64,000 nucleotides of DNA from Lepidurus packardi (Eukaryota; Arthropoda; Branchiopoda; Notostraca; Triopsidae): contig JAKZAN010000007.1 in assembly GCA_023053545.1 (NCBI GenBank), positions 868,001 to 932,000 of the forward strand, given 5' to 3'. The notes beneath the pieces are model-generated. The model made no database searches, was not told where the DNA came from, and was given only the letters and a program-made list of their open reading frames with translations. This document shows positions 15,797 to 28,718 of this stretch, piece by piece. The position numbers and the translations under genes were made by a program. The first letter of the stretch is position 1, and each line of letters starts with the position of its first letter.

Positions 15797-18700
15797 TCAC
15801 AGTGCTTCATCGCCACTCTGGAGCGGTTCTTTTTCCGCGCCGACCGGGCGCTTACGTTTGAAAAAGCCCAACTATAAGAGAGAAAAAACAAGCGTTGTTA
15901 GAAATATACTCACATGGATACACAAACTTCCGCTTTGCGCCACACTTTAAAATCAAATCGAACTATATATCGATTCACAAACGACGAGACAAAATGTTGT
16001 GGCGCATATGAAGCAAAAGTGTAAATACAGTTTGCGTAGATTCTAGCCCATTAAGCTAAGTTTGTACGTACCTTCCAAAGTAAGAATACTAACAGGATGA
16101 GTAGGAGTACTCCAGCCAAAGCTGCTAGAACAATAACCCACCAAGGAATAGGTTTGGCTTCCAGTTCTCGATCTGTTGGATCCAAAATTGTTGAAACCTG
16201 TTCAGTTCTAACGGCCATGTAGCTTGGATCAACTCCGTAGGGCAGGGCTTTTACGCGAGCCACCAACTTGGAAGAAATTTGAACGTCCTCGTATCCCATC
16301 TACAACATTACAAAAACCCGTATCAAACCACCGAGTATTTGTGCTTTGGTAAATTTAGGAAATACCTCGGCTAAAGTCTGGACCCAGACTCGTGAACGGA
16401 TTCGAAAGATTACATGATCGTTCTTCGCCAAGGGACCCACTTCGCATTTAATTACTGTACACTGAGTCGCACCACAGCTAAGCGCATCTTTCAAAACATC
16501 CTCCTTTTCGTCCACCGAGCGTGTCACTCGAGTATCTATAGGAATACCTGGCCCGTTCTCGTCGTCCCACTCATGAAAATCTGGGTTAATTTTCTGGCCG
16601 GATTGCCCTTTGACGAACTTAGGCGGCGAGGTCTTGGATTTGCTGAGCTGTGTTTTTTTCGTAGATTTTCCAGTGTCGTGCGTTATGGTTGTCACGTTTG
16701 TTTCTTCTTCCCATGGCTCGGAATTCTTGGACGTGTACTTACGGCTGGTATATGTTTCTTTCTTGACGGCGGTGGATCGGCTGCCTCCTCCCACGTTTTG
16801 GCCCTGTTGAGTTACTTGGCCAGAGCTAGAGCTGGAATTACGGGAACCGTTTTCTCCGACATCAGTTCCAAAAGAAGTATAAACATCCTTGCGGATGCCA
16901 GTGACTAAATCGTCAAAATCTGCATCAGAATCCTGACTCTGCGTACGACTGCCGTTGATCGTATGAGACACGGTCGAGGAACGATTTCGACTGCCCGCGC
17001 CGGAGCCCTGTGCTTGTCGATCGAAATCCGAATGTGGTCTGTCGACGTTTTGCCCTTGGCGTTGCGAAACTCTTCGGCTAATGGAGCTCTGTGAGCTAGA
17101 GCCACTTTGCTGTTGATGGCGACCACCAGAAGTTCCTCTAGAAGAGGTAGCGAAACCTTGACTACCAGCGCTTTCAATATCTCCAATTTCTTCAGTAATT
17201 TGTCCGCTGCTGCTAGAACGAGAAGCGGAGGTCTCGGAAGCGAGATTTTCTCTTCCTGCTTGGCCATGAACGATTCTGCCAGAAACAGTCCGTTGGCCTG
17301 TCCCTTCTTGCTGATTGGATTGTCGGGATGTTTGGATTTCTTCGTGGGAGCCGCTGCTAATTCCAGGGCCGGTTGCCCACGAATTCGAAGTACGGATTAC
17401 TGCGCCTTGTTGGGAGCCGCTTCTAGCTCCGGACACTGTTCCACGTGAGCTTGAGGCACGGATTACGGTTTCTTTTTCATCGTTGCCTTCGTCGTAGTCG
17501 TCTTGGTCGTAGTTTTCCGTGGAGCCTCTAATCGTCCCGCTTTGGGTTTTATCATTGTTTTGCGATTGTGAATTACTCGTATATCTACTGCTCGTTCTCA
17601 CTTCTTCTTTAACGACTACGTTTCCACCGCTACGTCGTCCATTGTCAGGGACGGACCCTGCACCAGATACACCGGTACGTGTGCGAGAAGGATAGCCGTT
17701 TGAACTGCTATCATCGAAGTCACCAGTGCGGTTGGAACTGGAGGAGTATGTTACAGTAGCCTTGCGAGAGACTGCAGTTTCACCGTCTGATACTGACGAG
17801 CCAGAATGGGAACTTGACGATGAAGAGGAAGACGAGGAAACTGTTCGTTCACCAATAACTTTGGTGGAGCTTGATTGGTGTGAACTGGATGACGTGTGAA
17901 CTTTGCCTGAACCTGTGCCAGTCTTGCTTGACTTGGTTTGGCCATCCAACTAATCGGAAAAAAATCAAGATGGTTAGTATTGTTTGGTAAGACAATACTT
18001 TAGGGTTTGCGACAGTCTTACCACTAAACTTAAAGTGTTAACATCGTCTACAAGCTGGCATCGGCCTGCACCTTCCACAATTGGCTCTTCCAACAAGTAC
18101 AGCAAATCCTTGCCTTAGGATATAAAAGACGTTTAATTCAAATGCTTCTATGTAAACACTATAACATACCGGCCAAGGTTCTAGAGGGCCAAAGAATGTA
18201 AACATCCGCTTCAAGAATATCCGAAGGACCTCGGTTGCCTAAATCGTACAGATGAATAACTTCTGGTCCAATCTGATACTCGTGTTCTTGGCCTTCGAGT
18301 ACGTACGCAGACTTGTTATAACTCAACGTCTCTGGGTTGGAAATCCTGACGAGAGCAAAACAAGTTATAACGGTGGTATTAGCTTTGAAAGCAGGTTTAG
18401 TAATTACCCCCGGATTATAATGTCCGTTTCCACTCGAATGGGCATGGAAAGAAGCACCACGTTATCGATATTATTGCCCTCGAGTTCAGCATTGGTACTA
18501 TTAACTTCAATATAAAAGTCAAAAGATGATTTCAGTTTTTCCTCGGAAACTTCATCCGTAATTGCCAATGATTTGCTCGCGACTGACGCAAGAGGTTGTA
18601 GCAGGACGCGGAAATTTACAGTTTTTTGGCCAGGTAGCGGGTTGCCAATATCACAACGTAGGATGCCTCCTCCTTTACTATCTGGAGAAGGTGGCGAGCA

Positions 18701-21700
18701 TAGTATCGCTGCGTCCCCACTATTATCCGTACCACTGCGATCTACATTGACGTAGGAAATTCCTTGCGGGATAATCATGTGAAACATAGCCTCGAAAGCG
18801 TCCTCGCCACTGTTGATCACCGTAACATCCACTTCCACACGTCCCCCACTTCCCATAACATAATTTTGTACATTTCTAGGAACACAAATAAGTGCCATTA
18901 CGTCAGCTAGTTTACATCATGGTTAAACAAATGGACTTACGACTTGATGAGCACGCGCATGTTTGGGTAACAAATGTTATCAGAACCACAATTCTTTTGG
19001 ATATTAAGCTGATCTCGTCCTGAAGAAGGCTCAGCATGGAGTACAGGGGTTAAGGAACGTCTGGAACGAGTACGGGTCGTTGTTGACTGGACCGAAGTAC
19101 TGTTCTTAATACTGAAACGCACTTCAGCTTCTATGGGTGTTAACTTGTCGCGAATCTTTGGCTGTTAAAAGGTTCAACTCTATGTTTAGCATAAATTGAT
19201 TGCCTTTCCTGGCTTATTATATTACCTTAACGTAAACGTAGAAGCTCTTGCAATACTGAGATCCTTTAGTCAGCGTGACGGTGTGATTTAAGCTTGACTT
19301 GGCTTCATCAGCGAGAAAGTATAGACGAGGAGTTTTGGCTTTCTTGGAATCCAAAGTAAATTGAGCATCAAACTCTGCGAGAATTAGAGTTCTGAGTACT
19401 TTTTTTTTACAAGATCTGTAGTGAGCTTGTACCTGCAGTTTTTTCCACCCCAATGCCAATGTACTCTAAACATAATTTTAAAGGAACGCATGCCACAAGG
19501 GTACCGTCCAACAAGCTGCAGCTTCTGGCTTCCAAATCGATTTGCTTCGACTCGGTTTCAAAGGATAAGTTGACGATATTCATGTAAATTACAGGACGAG
19601 TCCTACAAAATTTTGCCTTTTAGAAGGATCAAGTCTTATTCGAAAATAACAACCATTACCTTAAAACTACCGCTGCATTAGAATCGTAAGCTCCGACAGA
19701 AATATCCGGGTATTCATTGTCGTCTATATCTACACTGCCGGACACGGAAAAGCCGAAAGTATTCAAGCTTATTTGAATGTCCTCGGCGTAGATCACCTGA
19801 AAAATAGGATCGAACTGTGGTTTTAAGAATTCAGATAAGGGAATCATTCGGGGTCTTACCTGCGAAGCTTTAGTCTTGACACCCGCTTCGGAACCGTGAT
19901 AGATATAAACAGCACCCTTACCATTGATACCATCGTAAGGTGAGCCCACGATAAAATCTAGGAGCATAAGAATGTTCGTTACGTTTGAATCCTCCAGGTT
20001 ATATTGAGTATCTTATCGCTTACCTCCAAAGCCGTCACGATTGATATCTCCAGCGCCAGCCAGCGAAAGGCCAAATCGAGATCGTGAAGTTTCGCCGTCC
20101 AGAATATGCCAGTTTCGGAATGTATGCTAGAATGGAAGGAAAAAACAAGTTTCGGCTATTTGTTTTGAGTTAAACAAAGAAATGCTTACTCTCGTCGTCT
20201 GATAAATGACATAGACTCGTCCGGTTTCATATTTGCCTTCGGTGTTGTCGAAATTGGTGTACAAGGGTGCGCCTACGAGGATATCATCACGTCCATCACC
20301 ATTAACGTCCGAGACTGCCAAAGAATATCCAAAATATGACCCTAGTTGCTGGCCAGAGATGTTGTGTAGGTTGGTCATATTGGAAGTAAAAAGCAGGATC
20401 TAGAAGCAAAACGTCGTTACCAGTGTCTCGATTCCTTACTTCGGGTGACGTTATTCTAGTCTGAAGAAATATACGAGTTTGTTTTTCGAATTTTACCTTG
20501 CCAGTAAGGTTGGCACCTCGAGGCATGCCTACTGCAACATCCGTTACATTGTCGCCGTTAAATTCTCCGACAGCTACGGAGTAACCCAAATAACTGTCGT
20601 CATCCGATGGGGGGCCTTCTTTTGTTGCGAAAACATCTGCCCGGGAATAGAGGTTTTGCGAAAAGATTTCACCTATGGATAGCAGTAACACACCATGAGA
20701 CAGTTTTAACTAATTTTGAACCTTTTTTTATAAGGCACAGGTTTTAGTCAACGTGGAAATCGAGGATAGGGAGAGGAGATGGAAGCTGGAAGCTGGACGG
20801 TTAAACAAAGCTTTTTACTCTCGTGCGTCTACCGTAAAAACACAAACGGGGAAAATCTAAGCAGTCTATATTATATTCAGACCCCGAAAACCAGAGATTA
20901 TTCTGTTTGTGGTAGCTCCGTGTCCAGTGGGTTGTGTACAGAAAAAATTGCAAGAGATCACGCTTGGTTTATACCTAATAATCACATGTAAGTAGACAGA
21001 AGAACAGTGTTGCAGGACATTTATTAAAGTAATGCTCATGTATACGGATTGTGTCTTTTTTTTATCACGGGTAATTCTATAAAAGTGCAGCTCAATGTTA
21101 TTAATGGAATCATGTGGAAATCGTTACTGTGACCCCACGCTGGAGGGCAGAGCTGTAAAAATACGATTAATCTCGAAGTAGAGGGTCCCGTAGACCCTCT
21201 CCTTGTGGGTGTATCCGATTTACAGAAGCATGTGTTCCTGGGTATCTCGCTCTTGTCTATTGTCTTTTTGTGGAGGTAGTCACCCATAAGTTATGGTATA
21301 TGTAATGTTGTGCTCAGTTGTATACTTGACCACGAAAGCACCAAAAAACTCCCCACACCAATAAGTTAAGCAAAGATGTTGTGGCTACAAAAAATACAAC
21401 ACCAAAACAAGAAGGGTAGAAGACAGAGCTAAAACAAGAAGTTTTTTTGATTAGCCGTGGTTATAAGTGAGTCTGACTGAATGCGCTGGCAGCAGAGGTC
21501 ACCAGCGAATCCCCCAACCAACTAGGTAACCCAAATCAAAAATTGGCAATGCACATGGCAATCGCAGCACAAAAAAAGAGATTAGTTTGATACCTCAACC
21601 TATACAAAAAATTCAACCGCTTGGGGGTTTTACCTGTGACGAACTCACGGAAAATTTCCGAGCGGACTCTCGGATTCGTAATGTCGACGGAATACTGTTG

Positions 21701-24700
21701 ACCTGAGAAACGTAAATTATTGATACCTCCATAACTTTTCCTTTCATGACTTATCACGGGTATAGCTCACAACAATGACTATCAGTTTTTAGCTATAGTT
21801 TCCAGTTAAGTTTGAAGGGAAAATTACCAAGTCTTGAATAGCTAAAAATTGCATACCTTGCCAATACCAGCTTCCCACAGCTCCTATGAATAGTCGTTGG
21901 CCATCCTAGAAAAAGGCGAGACATTATTAGTTAATCTCCCAGTCCGGCTTTAGTATTTTATGGTATTTTTACTGGAGAGAGCGCGGCACCGAGTCCCGCT
22001 TGACAAGAGCCTTGTCGATGGTATCCCCAGCTGGCTAAATACAGAAAGGACGTAGAAAAAAAGCTTTACAAAATATTTTAAGCTGTATAACTGATGATAA
22101 ACAAGGACTGCTGCTTAAGAACGGTTGCCACTCTTATTTTTTCCTACTATTTTACTTGCGAAGAAAAAAAATACTACAAAAAATTGGACCAAGGTCCGCA
22201 TTTCTTTCTTTGGATTGCGATCCGACCACTCCGTCAAATATGTTAGAAATAATATTTTGTATATATTTTCGTACCTGTACGACAAGGAGAGTACTCGGAA
22301 AACTCTCTAAAAGAATCCCGCGCGACAAAACAGGTGCCGACCGGCTCTCGGCGGGCAAAATTGGTCGAATACCAGACATAGCGTGGAGCGCAAGCCTACG
22401 TTTTTTTATTATTCTTATTAATATTTTTTTTATAAAAATATAGAAGGTATACGAAATACGTATCTATTCTTTAAGGTTTACCATAACGACGCCATTTGGT
22501 CCTGAACTTCTCACCGTGGCTCCAAACCATTGCCTAGATTTGTTGTCAATTTGGCGTCCAGCTTCGTTGTTGTTACCTATCGGAGTGAAAGAACGTGCGT
22601 GAAATGTCAGTGCAAAACTTTTGCATCGGTGCAAAACGCTTCAGCTTTGCAGCAGTGTGCGTTCTTTACAAAATATCGTCGGCATAGTATCACCCTTTGG
22701 CATCGCACTGGCGTGAAAAAAAAAGGACAAAGAGAACAAAAGCTTGGGATTCGGGGAATTTGAAAAAATAAGCTTTTAAGACTTTTGTTTCGCGGCTAAA
22801 GCATTGTCCATGTTTCAATAAAATGCCATCACGCATGCCCGACTTTCTAAGATACATCAGCTACATTCTACAATATTAAGATTTAGGAACTTTGTTTTTC
22901 CATTTTGATTAACATCGCAGTCAGATGACAAACTTTTCACCTTACTTTTGCTGTCCTATGTAGTCATACATTCAAACAATTTGCTCGCTGGGGAGGATTT
23001 TGTCTTTACCTGTGCGGTCGAAAGGTACGATTTGGCATTGGTCCGGACTTTCCGTGCTGCAGCGAAACACGGCACCGGGTTTTTCCAGGTCTGGTTGTTG
23101 TGTCGAGGCTTCGGGTGCTCCAACTAGTACCCTTCAAGTGAAGAAAATGAACAATTCACCAAATTAGTTTGGCTTAAATTTGCCTTTTTACTTCATTTCC
23201 TGATCTATTTTGAATGAGTGGATCAAATCCAATAGCCTGAGCTCACTGGGGGGCATATTGTACGGACAAGATCCATGACGTCACTGCGCATGACGCATTT
23301 TGCAGTTATTTTTATTATTTTTATTTTTACTATTTAACTTCCTAGCGAGCAAAAAGAAAAGACGGAGCGTCGAGGGGCAAACACTGTTTAAGGACTCAAC
23401 TTAGACACACCGCAAAACTAACGCCATGCGATTCACGCAAGCTTATAGAAGCCTGCCTTTGTGACTATAAATCCTGTTAACCTGGAAGATTCGTGACGTA
23501 ACGTGGCTAGAGAAGCTTATGAGTTCCGGTTCCATGGGAAAGCGACCGGAAATGACTGGCTTCGTGTTTACTAATAGCTGTGCAATAGCATCATAAACTA
23601 AATATGCGTGCAAGAGCTAGGTGAACACAGCTTCTAAAAATACTCTTTATTTAAACGTGTGGCTTGGCGAGACCACCATTTTCGCATGCATTATAGCTAT
23701 GAATCTTTACCAAATCCCTTTATACTGGGATAATTCTAGCAAACACAAATAATAACCCCGTTCCTTGCGAACCCAAAATTACTATCATATATTATTTTCC
23801 CCCGAAAAAAAAAAAGAACAGACAAGTCTACCCCCCGCTATGAATTTTATCTTCATGTTCAGTTTTTGTGACTTGCAAAACTCCGGAAAGCTGACACCTC
23901 TTTCCGGATACGAGGTGCATGGTGCGTGGTAGCCTGTCGTTTTAAATTGAAAACTGAGCTCCCCCTCGTAGTTAGTGGAGCCCAAGTCAGCTGGTTTGGT
24001 ACATAGTACTTCTAGGTGGCAATAGAGGAGACCTAAAATTAACGTCCTTCTGCGTTTAGTAGCTCACTTACATTACTTAGGTACGGCGCTCGGAAGTTGT
24101 CAAGATGCTTTTCGCCCATGTGGCTGCAAGCTGTGACCCTAGCAATGAACTTGGCCCGAAAAAGGATCACAGCAAGTGAAAACCGGTGACACAGGGACAC
24201 CCCCTTCTTTGCTAGAGAACGCGCGGAAGAGGTTTCTCGGACCACGCGGAAAAACTAAACTGGACAGTGTTGGGTGTCAACCCCGCAACCCCTATTTCAC
24301 ATGGTTATAAATGACCCAAGGCCCTTGGAAAGGAGACGAGGCCAACACAGTATTAAGCTCGAGCAAGCTACTAACTTTACGGCGTCTTCCAAATCTGTTT
24401 TTACAGCGGTTATTCCCGTCGTTTATGACAAGTTTAAAATTTAGGGCTATTCTTCTTAAGAACTCGTCCCCCTCGCTCTCATCCTATCAAAGGTTGAGAA
24501 TAGGGTGGGTCATACATAGAAATATAGTTTATTATTTACACGAAAGTGAACTTTACGCTTGATAGGCAAAGGTCAACACGTTTCAAGTGATTTATTTTCC
24601 CTATTTTCTCTCTTTCAGGGATAGTGCGTGTGTGAGCACAATATGAATACTTATAAAGACGAAAGAAGCCTAATATCCGTTGGTTATTGCGCGTGTAGCA

Positions 24701-26234
24701 ACGGTTATTAGTACAAGTTCTGAAGACGGAGGGGAAAGACAATAGATGTTTATTACCAATCTATCTAAAGGAAAAAAAATATGGGTGTGGCCTGGTAACT
24801 GTATGCTACAGTATATAACTGAAGACCACCACACCCTTCTGACAAAAATGTTGGACTTGCGACGTAGAACAGGGGACCCAGCAAATAAAAACTGCGCCAA
24901 GCTCTACCGTCTACGTTACGGTTTTATTTAGGACCATGAATAGTGTCGGTGACGCGATTCTACACTTTCCTCATCGTTCTTGTGTTGTCCCTAAATGGAT
25001 GTGAAGGAATCAAGGTCTGCTCCGAGGGTCAAGAATGACCTAATACAGCGGGGGTCGGATGTTGCTTAAAGCAATAGACAAACGGTCTTCATGACGGGGG
25101 AACATAGGAAGAATAATATTAGTTTCAAATTTTTTTCTAGCCGCTGACAGTCTACGAATTGACATCTATACCATGCATAGTTTTTGTCCCACCATCATTC
25201 TCCACTGAATGTGGTAATTATAATCGAAAATAATGATAATATTTTCCCGTCACGAAGGCCAAGTGGGCCATTTCTCATGCTTTGATTCTAATAACAGGCT
25301 TCCACCCCCCCCCCCCCCCCCCCCCCCCCCTTTGTCCTTCACTGTTTTTCCGCTCTTTTACAACAAGCGCAAAACTAAGTCTTGTCTCTAAATCTAGGGC
25401 GTTTTAGCGACATTCGAACTCCTAATGTCGCAAACGTTGCACGACACATTCGGAGGGCCTATGTGCTCTCCCTTACGTTATATTTGGCTATTCTGACGTA
25501 TTTGGCTATGGGGACGGCCTACAAACACGACGGCGGTGGTAAAACGCAACGTGGGAAAACAGGTTTTGTTTTGGAGATCTAGACATGCCGTAATGAAATC
25601 AGTTTCCCTTCGTTGCTTGGATCTGCCCTCGTGTTTTCACGCCAGTTTCAGTACGACGATAAGCATTATCATGTAGTCAAAGAGATGGATCTTCTACACC
25701 CCAAAAGGAGAGCTCCCAATGTTTTTAGAACACCCCTAAAGCAGCTTGTGTTGTCGACGTTGGATATCTCGAAAGAGCCAGACGGCCGTATGGTTTCCTA
25801 TCTCCATATACTGCTTGTCTTCAACTATTAAGGCTATGCAGATTTCTGAGAAAAAATATGAGCTGGCCCTTTTCTCTTGAAAACGGAAATTTGTTCAAAT
25901 TTTCAAGGTCGACTTTTCCTATACACCGGACTTTCCGTGAGTAAATCCATGCGTTGGAAGAGTTAACTGTGAAGCAGGTGTTGCTTTGGCAAGACCAGAT
26001 GATAGCGTGATTAGCATTTTTTTTATGTCCGTCCGGACGGGCGAGAGAAAGTTGGCTCCGAACTTACCAACTTTGGCCTCTGTCCTTGTGCGAGGCAACG
26101 CTGAATCCAAATAAGGAATCGCTCGGGCCGCGATGAACTACGGCACTAGGTAAGTCCACGTTGTAAGTCCTCACGCACACAGACCACACCAAAAATAACA
26201 AATACTGACACAGCATCCTTCCCAAGACGCCCAT
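15797..26234 (-). CDS. Integrin alpha subunit, PS2/RGD-binding type, with long Ser-rich insertion
   Basis: About 21 exons encode roughly 1,530 residues. Exon 1 (26234 down to about 26073) carries a signal peptide and the propeller start YNVDLPSAVVHRG with SLFGFSVASH. A 2.9-kb intron follows. Propeller blades include QWFGATVRSSGPNG, YLGYSVAVGEFNGD and the Ca-binding loops DVNGDGRDD, DINRDGFGD and DIDDNEYPD; no inserted I domain is present. Thigh and calf domains occupy exons 13-18. Exon 19 (17949-16366, 528 codons) is mostly a Ser/Gly/Arg/Gln-rich insertion, then RVTRSVDEKED and SCGATQCTVIKCEVG of calf-2. Exon 20 (16299-16072) ends in one transmembrane helix (PIPWWVIVLAALAGVLLLIL). The last exon (15871-15797) supplies the GFFKR cytoplasmic motif. 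A minimal RXXR site (RVTR) just before SVDEKED could be the furin cut between heavy and light chains. It would pair with a beta subunit as a matrix receptor. Drosophila PS2 is also enlarged; insertion size here is extreme compared with vertebrate alpha chains near 1,050 residues. Confidence 0.93.
25305..25330. repeat. Poly-C tract (26 C) in integrin intron 1
   Basis: An uninterrupted run of about 26 cytosines in the large first intron of the integrin gene. Length is as given in the sequence; such runs are prone to sequencing error. Shorter C runs occur at 36136-36153 and 45537-45552. Confidence 0.9.
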
Positions 26235-28718
26235 TTTTAGGCGAGCTGGCACACCAGTTTGAACTGAATTACGTTTGGCCCTCAAAATGGGCTTCTTGTT
26301 ATATTTGTCTCCCAATTAGAGACGCACATCACTAAAAATAAGCGAAGCACCCATTTTTATATTAATCCAGACGTGGGTAGTTTGGTCGATGTATAATCCC
26401 CAAATGGTGGGAATATTGGATTCAAAAAAAGCTTCCAGGAATTTCCAGAACGGTGCTTTCTAAACCGATTTCGTCACGTGTCTGAAACTTAATCCTCTAA
26501 TGGCAATTAAAATACACTCCGCTTCCCGTTGAGCCAACACTTCCAATCCGGCCAACTGCAGTCGACTTTCTGGTGGCAATGCTGATCTCCTTGACTTGCG
26601 TTGCTACCGCGGGTAAGCTCCCTTGGATATGCCCCACAGTTCCCAAAATGTTCACCGGGGCTTTCTTTCTGTATGAAGATAGACACAACCCGGGAGATCC
26701 TCCGGACGGACAGCGAATCTCAACTTTAAAATCCTGCTGGCGAGACCCCGTACTTCGTCGAGTCGCCTGTCAGGTTTTTGGAGGGGGACCAAAAAAATTA
26801 TCCTCGCATACGTTACTTCAATCTTAAGCTCTACGTCACACCAATTCGTGGAGGCTATGCGGTTTCCCCCTCCACGCCAATTACACTTGCTGCAAATTTC
26901 GCCGAATGCCGAAAGTGGATTTTTTTGGCAGCTCTAAGTTAACACCCAAACGGTTGCTAAGACGCAATTGTTTGTTTAGCGAATTAGTAGTCCTCAAACT
27001 AATCTTGTCTTGTCACGATTTTGAGATTTCACATGCGAAACAGATTAACACTCCTTATGCTGTGCCTGTTACTGCATATATAGAAGAGCCAAAAACTTGA
27101 ACTGAAAACTTACGACTCGTAGAGATAATGATGCTCAAGTTGGCGCCGCTGTCTCACAGGGCACACAATCAACAAGCTTCTTATGGTCATAGCGAAGCAA
27201 CCGAAACCTTTTTCGCTGCAGGGTGAAGCATGTGGAAAGTTGTTGGCCTCAAATGCGCTTTGCAGCGCGGGGAAACGTCTCCAATCCCCAGAATTCTCCA
27301 TAGAGCAAGTGACGTCCGTGAATTATTATTATTATTATTATGGAGAAACATAGCCAACTGTGGATATGCAAGTTGTGTCATGTCGTCACCGGAAGGAAAA
27401 TGTGGAAAGCCCCTCGGCATACCTGATTACAAATGTCTTAAACCTTGCAGGTAACAACAGTCATGTTGCAAGGAAACCCGTTCCAGAATCGTGCATAACA
27501 GCGTATGTAGTACCGAGTACTGTTGATTAAGAACTTAGAATTGTCTGAATCACATTCCACGGCACTTGATATTTTGTCTTGCTGCCAAAACATACCGGAT
27601 GCTTTGAAATTATTGCGTGCCAACTTTTCGCATTTTGGTATGATGGAGCATGTGCAGTTGAATCGTAAGTTGGTAACAGCTTAGTAACGGCACTTTGGTG
27701 GATGGTTTGAAGACAAACCACGAAAAACGCTTTGTCCTTGACGTGTAAACCAATCAACCAACTGCGTGAACTGTATACCCAGCAAAATGGGTGACTCACT
27801 GAGTTAATTTTACGTACTGTATACCATACCACTCATGATATTGCTTTGGGACCATTCTAATCTCAACATTAAAAGGGGATCGTTGTGTTTTTTCAAGGTT
27901 CTGTTTCTTTCACCCGTTATCCTCAACATGTTTGACCTGCCCGTTAATCATTGTAAAAAATTCCCAGAAGAAAGCGTCGGCTTCGAACTCGAGAAAAATG
28001 GTAGAATTCGTTTAACACTTTTTGCCCCTAGTGTATTTTTTTTATTAGAGTTCCCCTTGAAATATGCTCATTTGGAAAGCTTTCTCATGAACTGAATGGT
28101 TGCACATGCCAAAGACAGGAACCAATCTCCCAGTGCAATTTTATTATTCTAGGGCTAAAGACTACAAAAAAGCTGAGCGCCACAGACTGAGTTCGCCCAA
28201 AGCTAGGGCAAGACGAGGAAGTTCAAAAGAAAATACATTTAAAAAAGGTAAAAGTTTTTGTCGAGCGAGATTTTCCTATAAATAGGGTCTTGGACCGGAG
28301 GCTGGGGTTTATGGGTAGAAGGAAAGCAAGCCCGTGTTGGCCCCATCTACGAGGCTATAAGTAGACGGTCGGCAACCGCACACAAACTTTTACCAAAGCG
28401 TATACGGACTGAAACTAACAAGGAAGCTATGGTACGATGAGGAAACGCATAGCAGGAAGATAGGAAATATGTGTCGAAACTTCCTTCATTAGGATAGAGA
28501 TTTTCCCCGGTCTGGTAGGTTCAGACTGTATTAACTATACTACAAAACGAGACGCTTCAAACGTAAACAATGTTTAAATAGGGACATCCTCAACATCGAG
28601 TTTTTTATTTTATTTTTTTTATAAATTAGCATTAAATTGAATAATGATGTCACTAATGAGATGGGAATGTCAAAAAGGGTGGGATGATGCTTGTGAGAGC
28701 GTCATAGAGACGTACACA
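26235..28718. other. Intergenic, integrin 5' flank to PDIA4 3' end
   Basis: A 2.5-kb gap between two minus-strand genes. It contains the integrin promoter side, an (ATT)n run near 27320-27340 and the PDIA4 3' untranslated region. Open frames on both strands are short and show no motif. No gene called. Confidence 0.45.
28604..28614 (-). terminator. Candidate polyadenylation signals of PDIA4
   Basis: Two overlapping AATAAA hexamers read on the minus strand, about 105-115 nt downstream of the PDIA4 stop codon at 28719. Confidence 0.5.

Noticed and set aside
16414-17497. Several long plus-strand open frames (up to 164 codons) opposite the integrin Ser-rich exon
   Set aside because: They are antisense shadows caused by the biased codon content of the Ser/Gly/Arg-rich exon.
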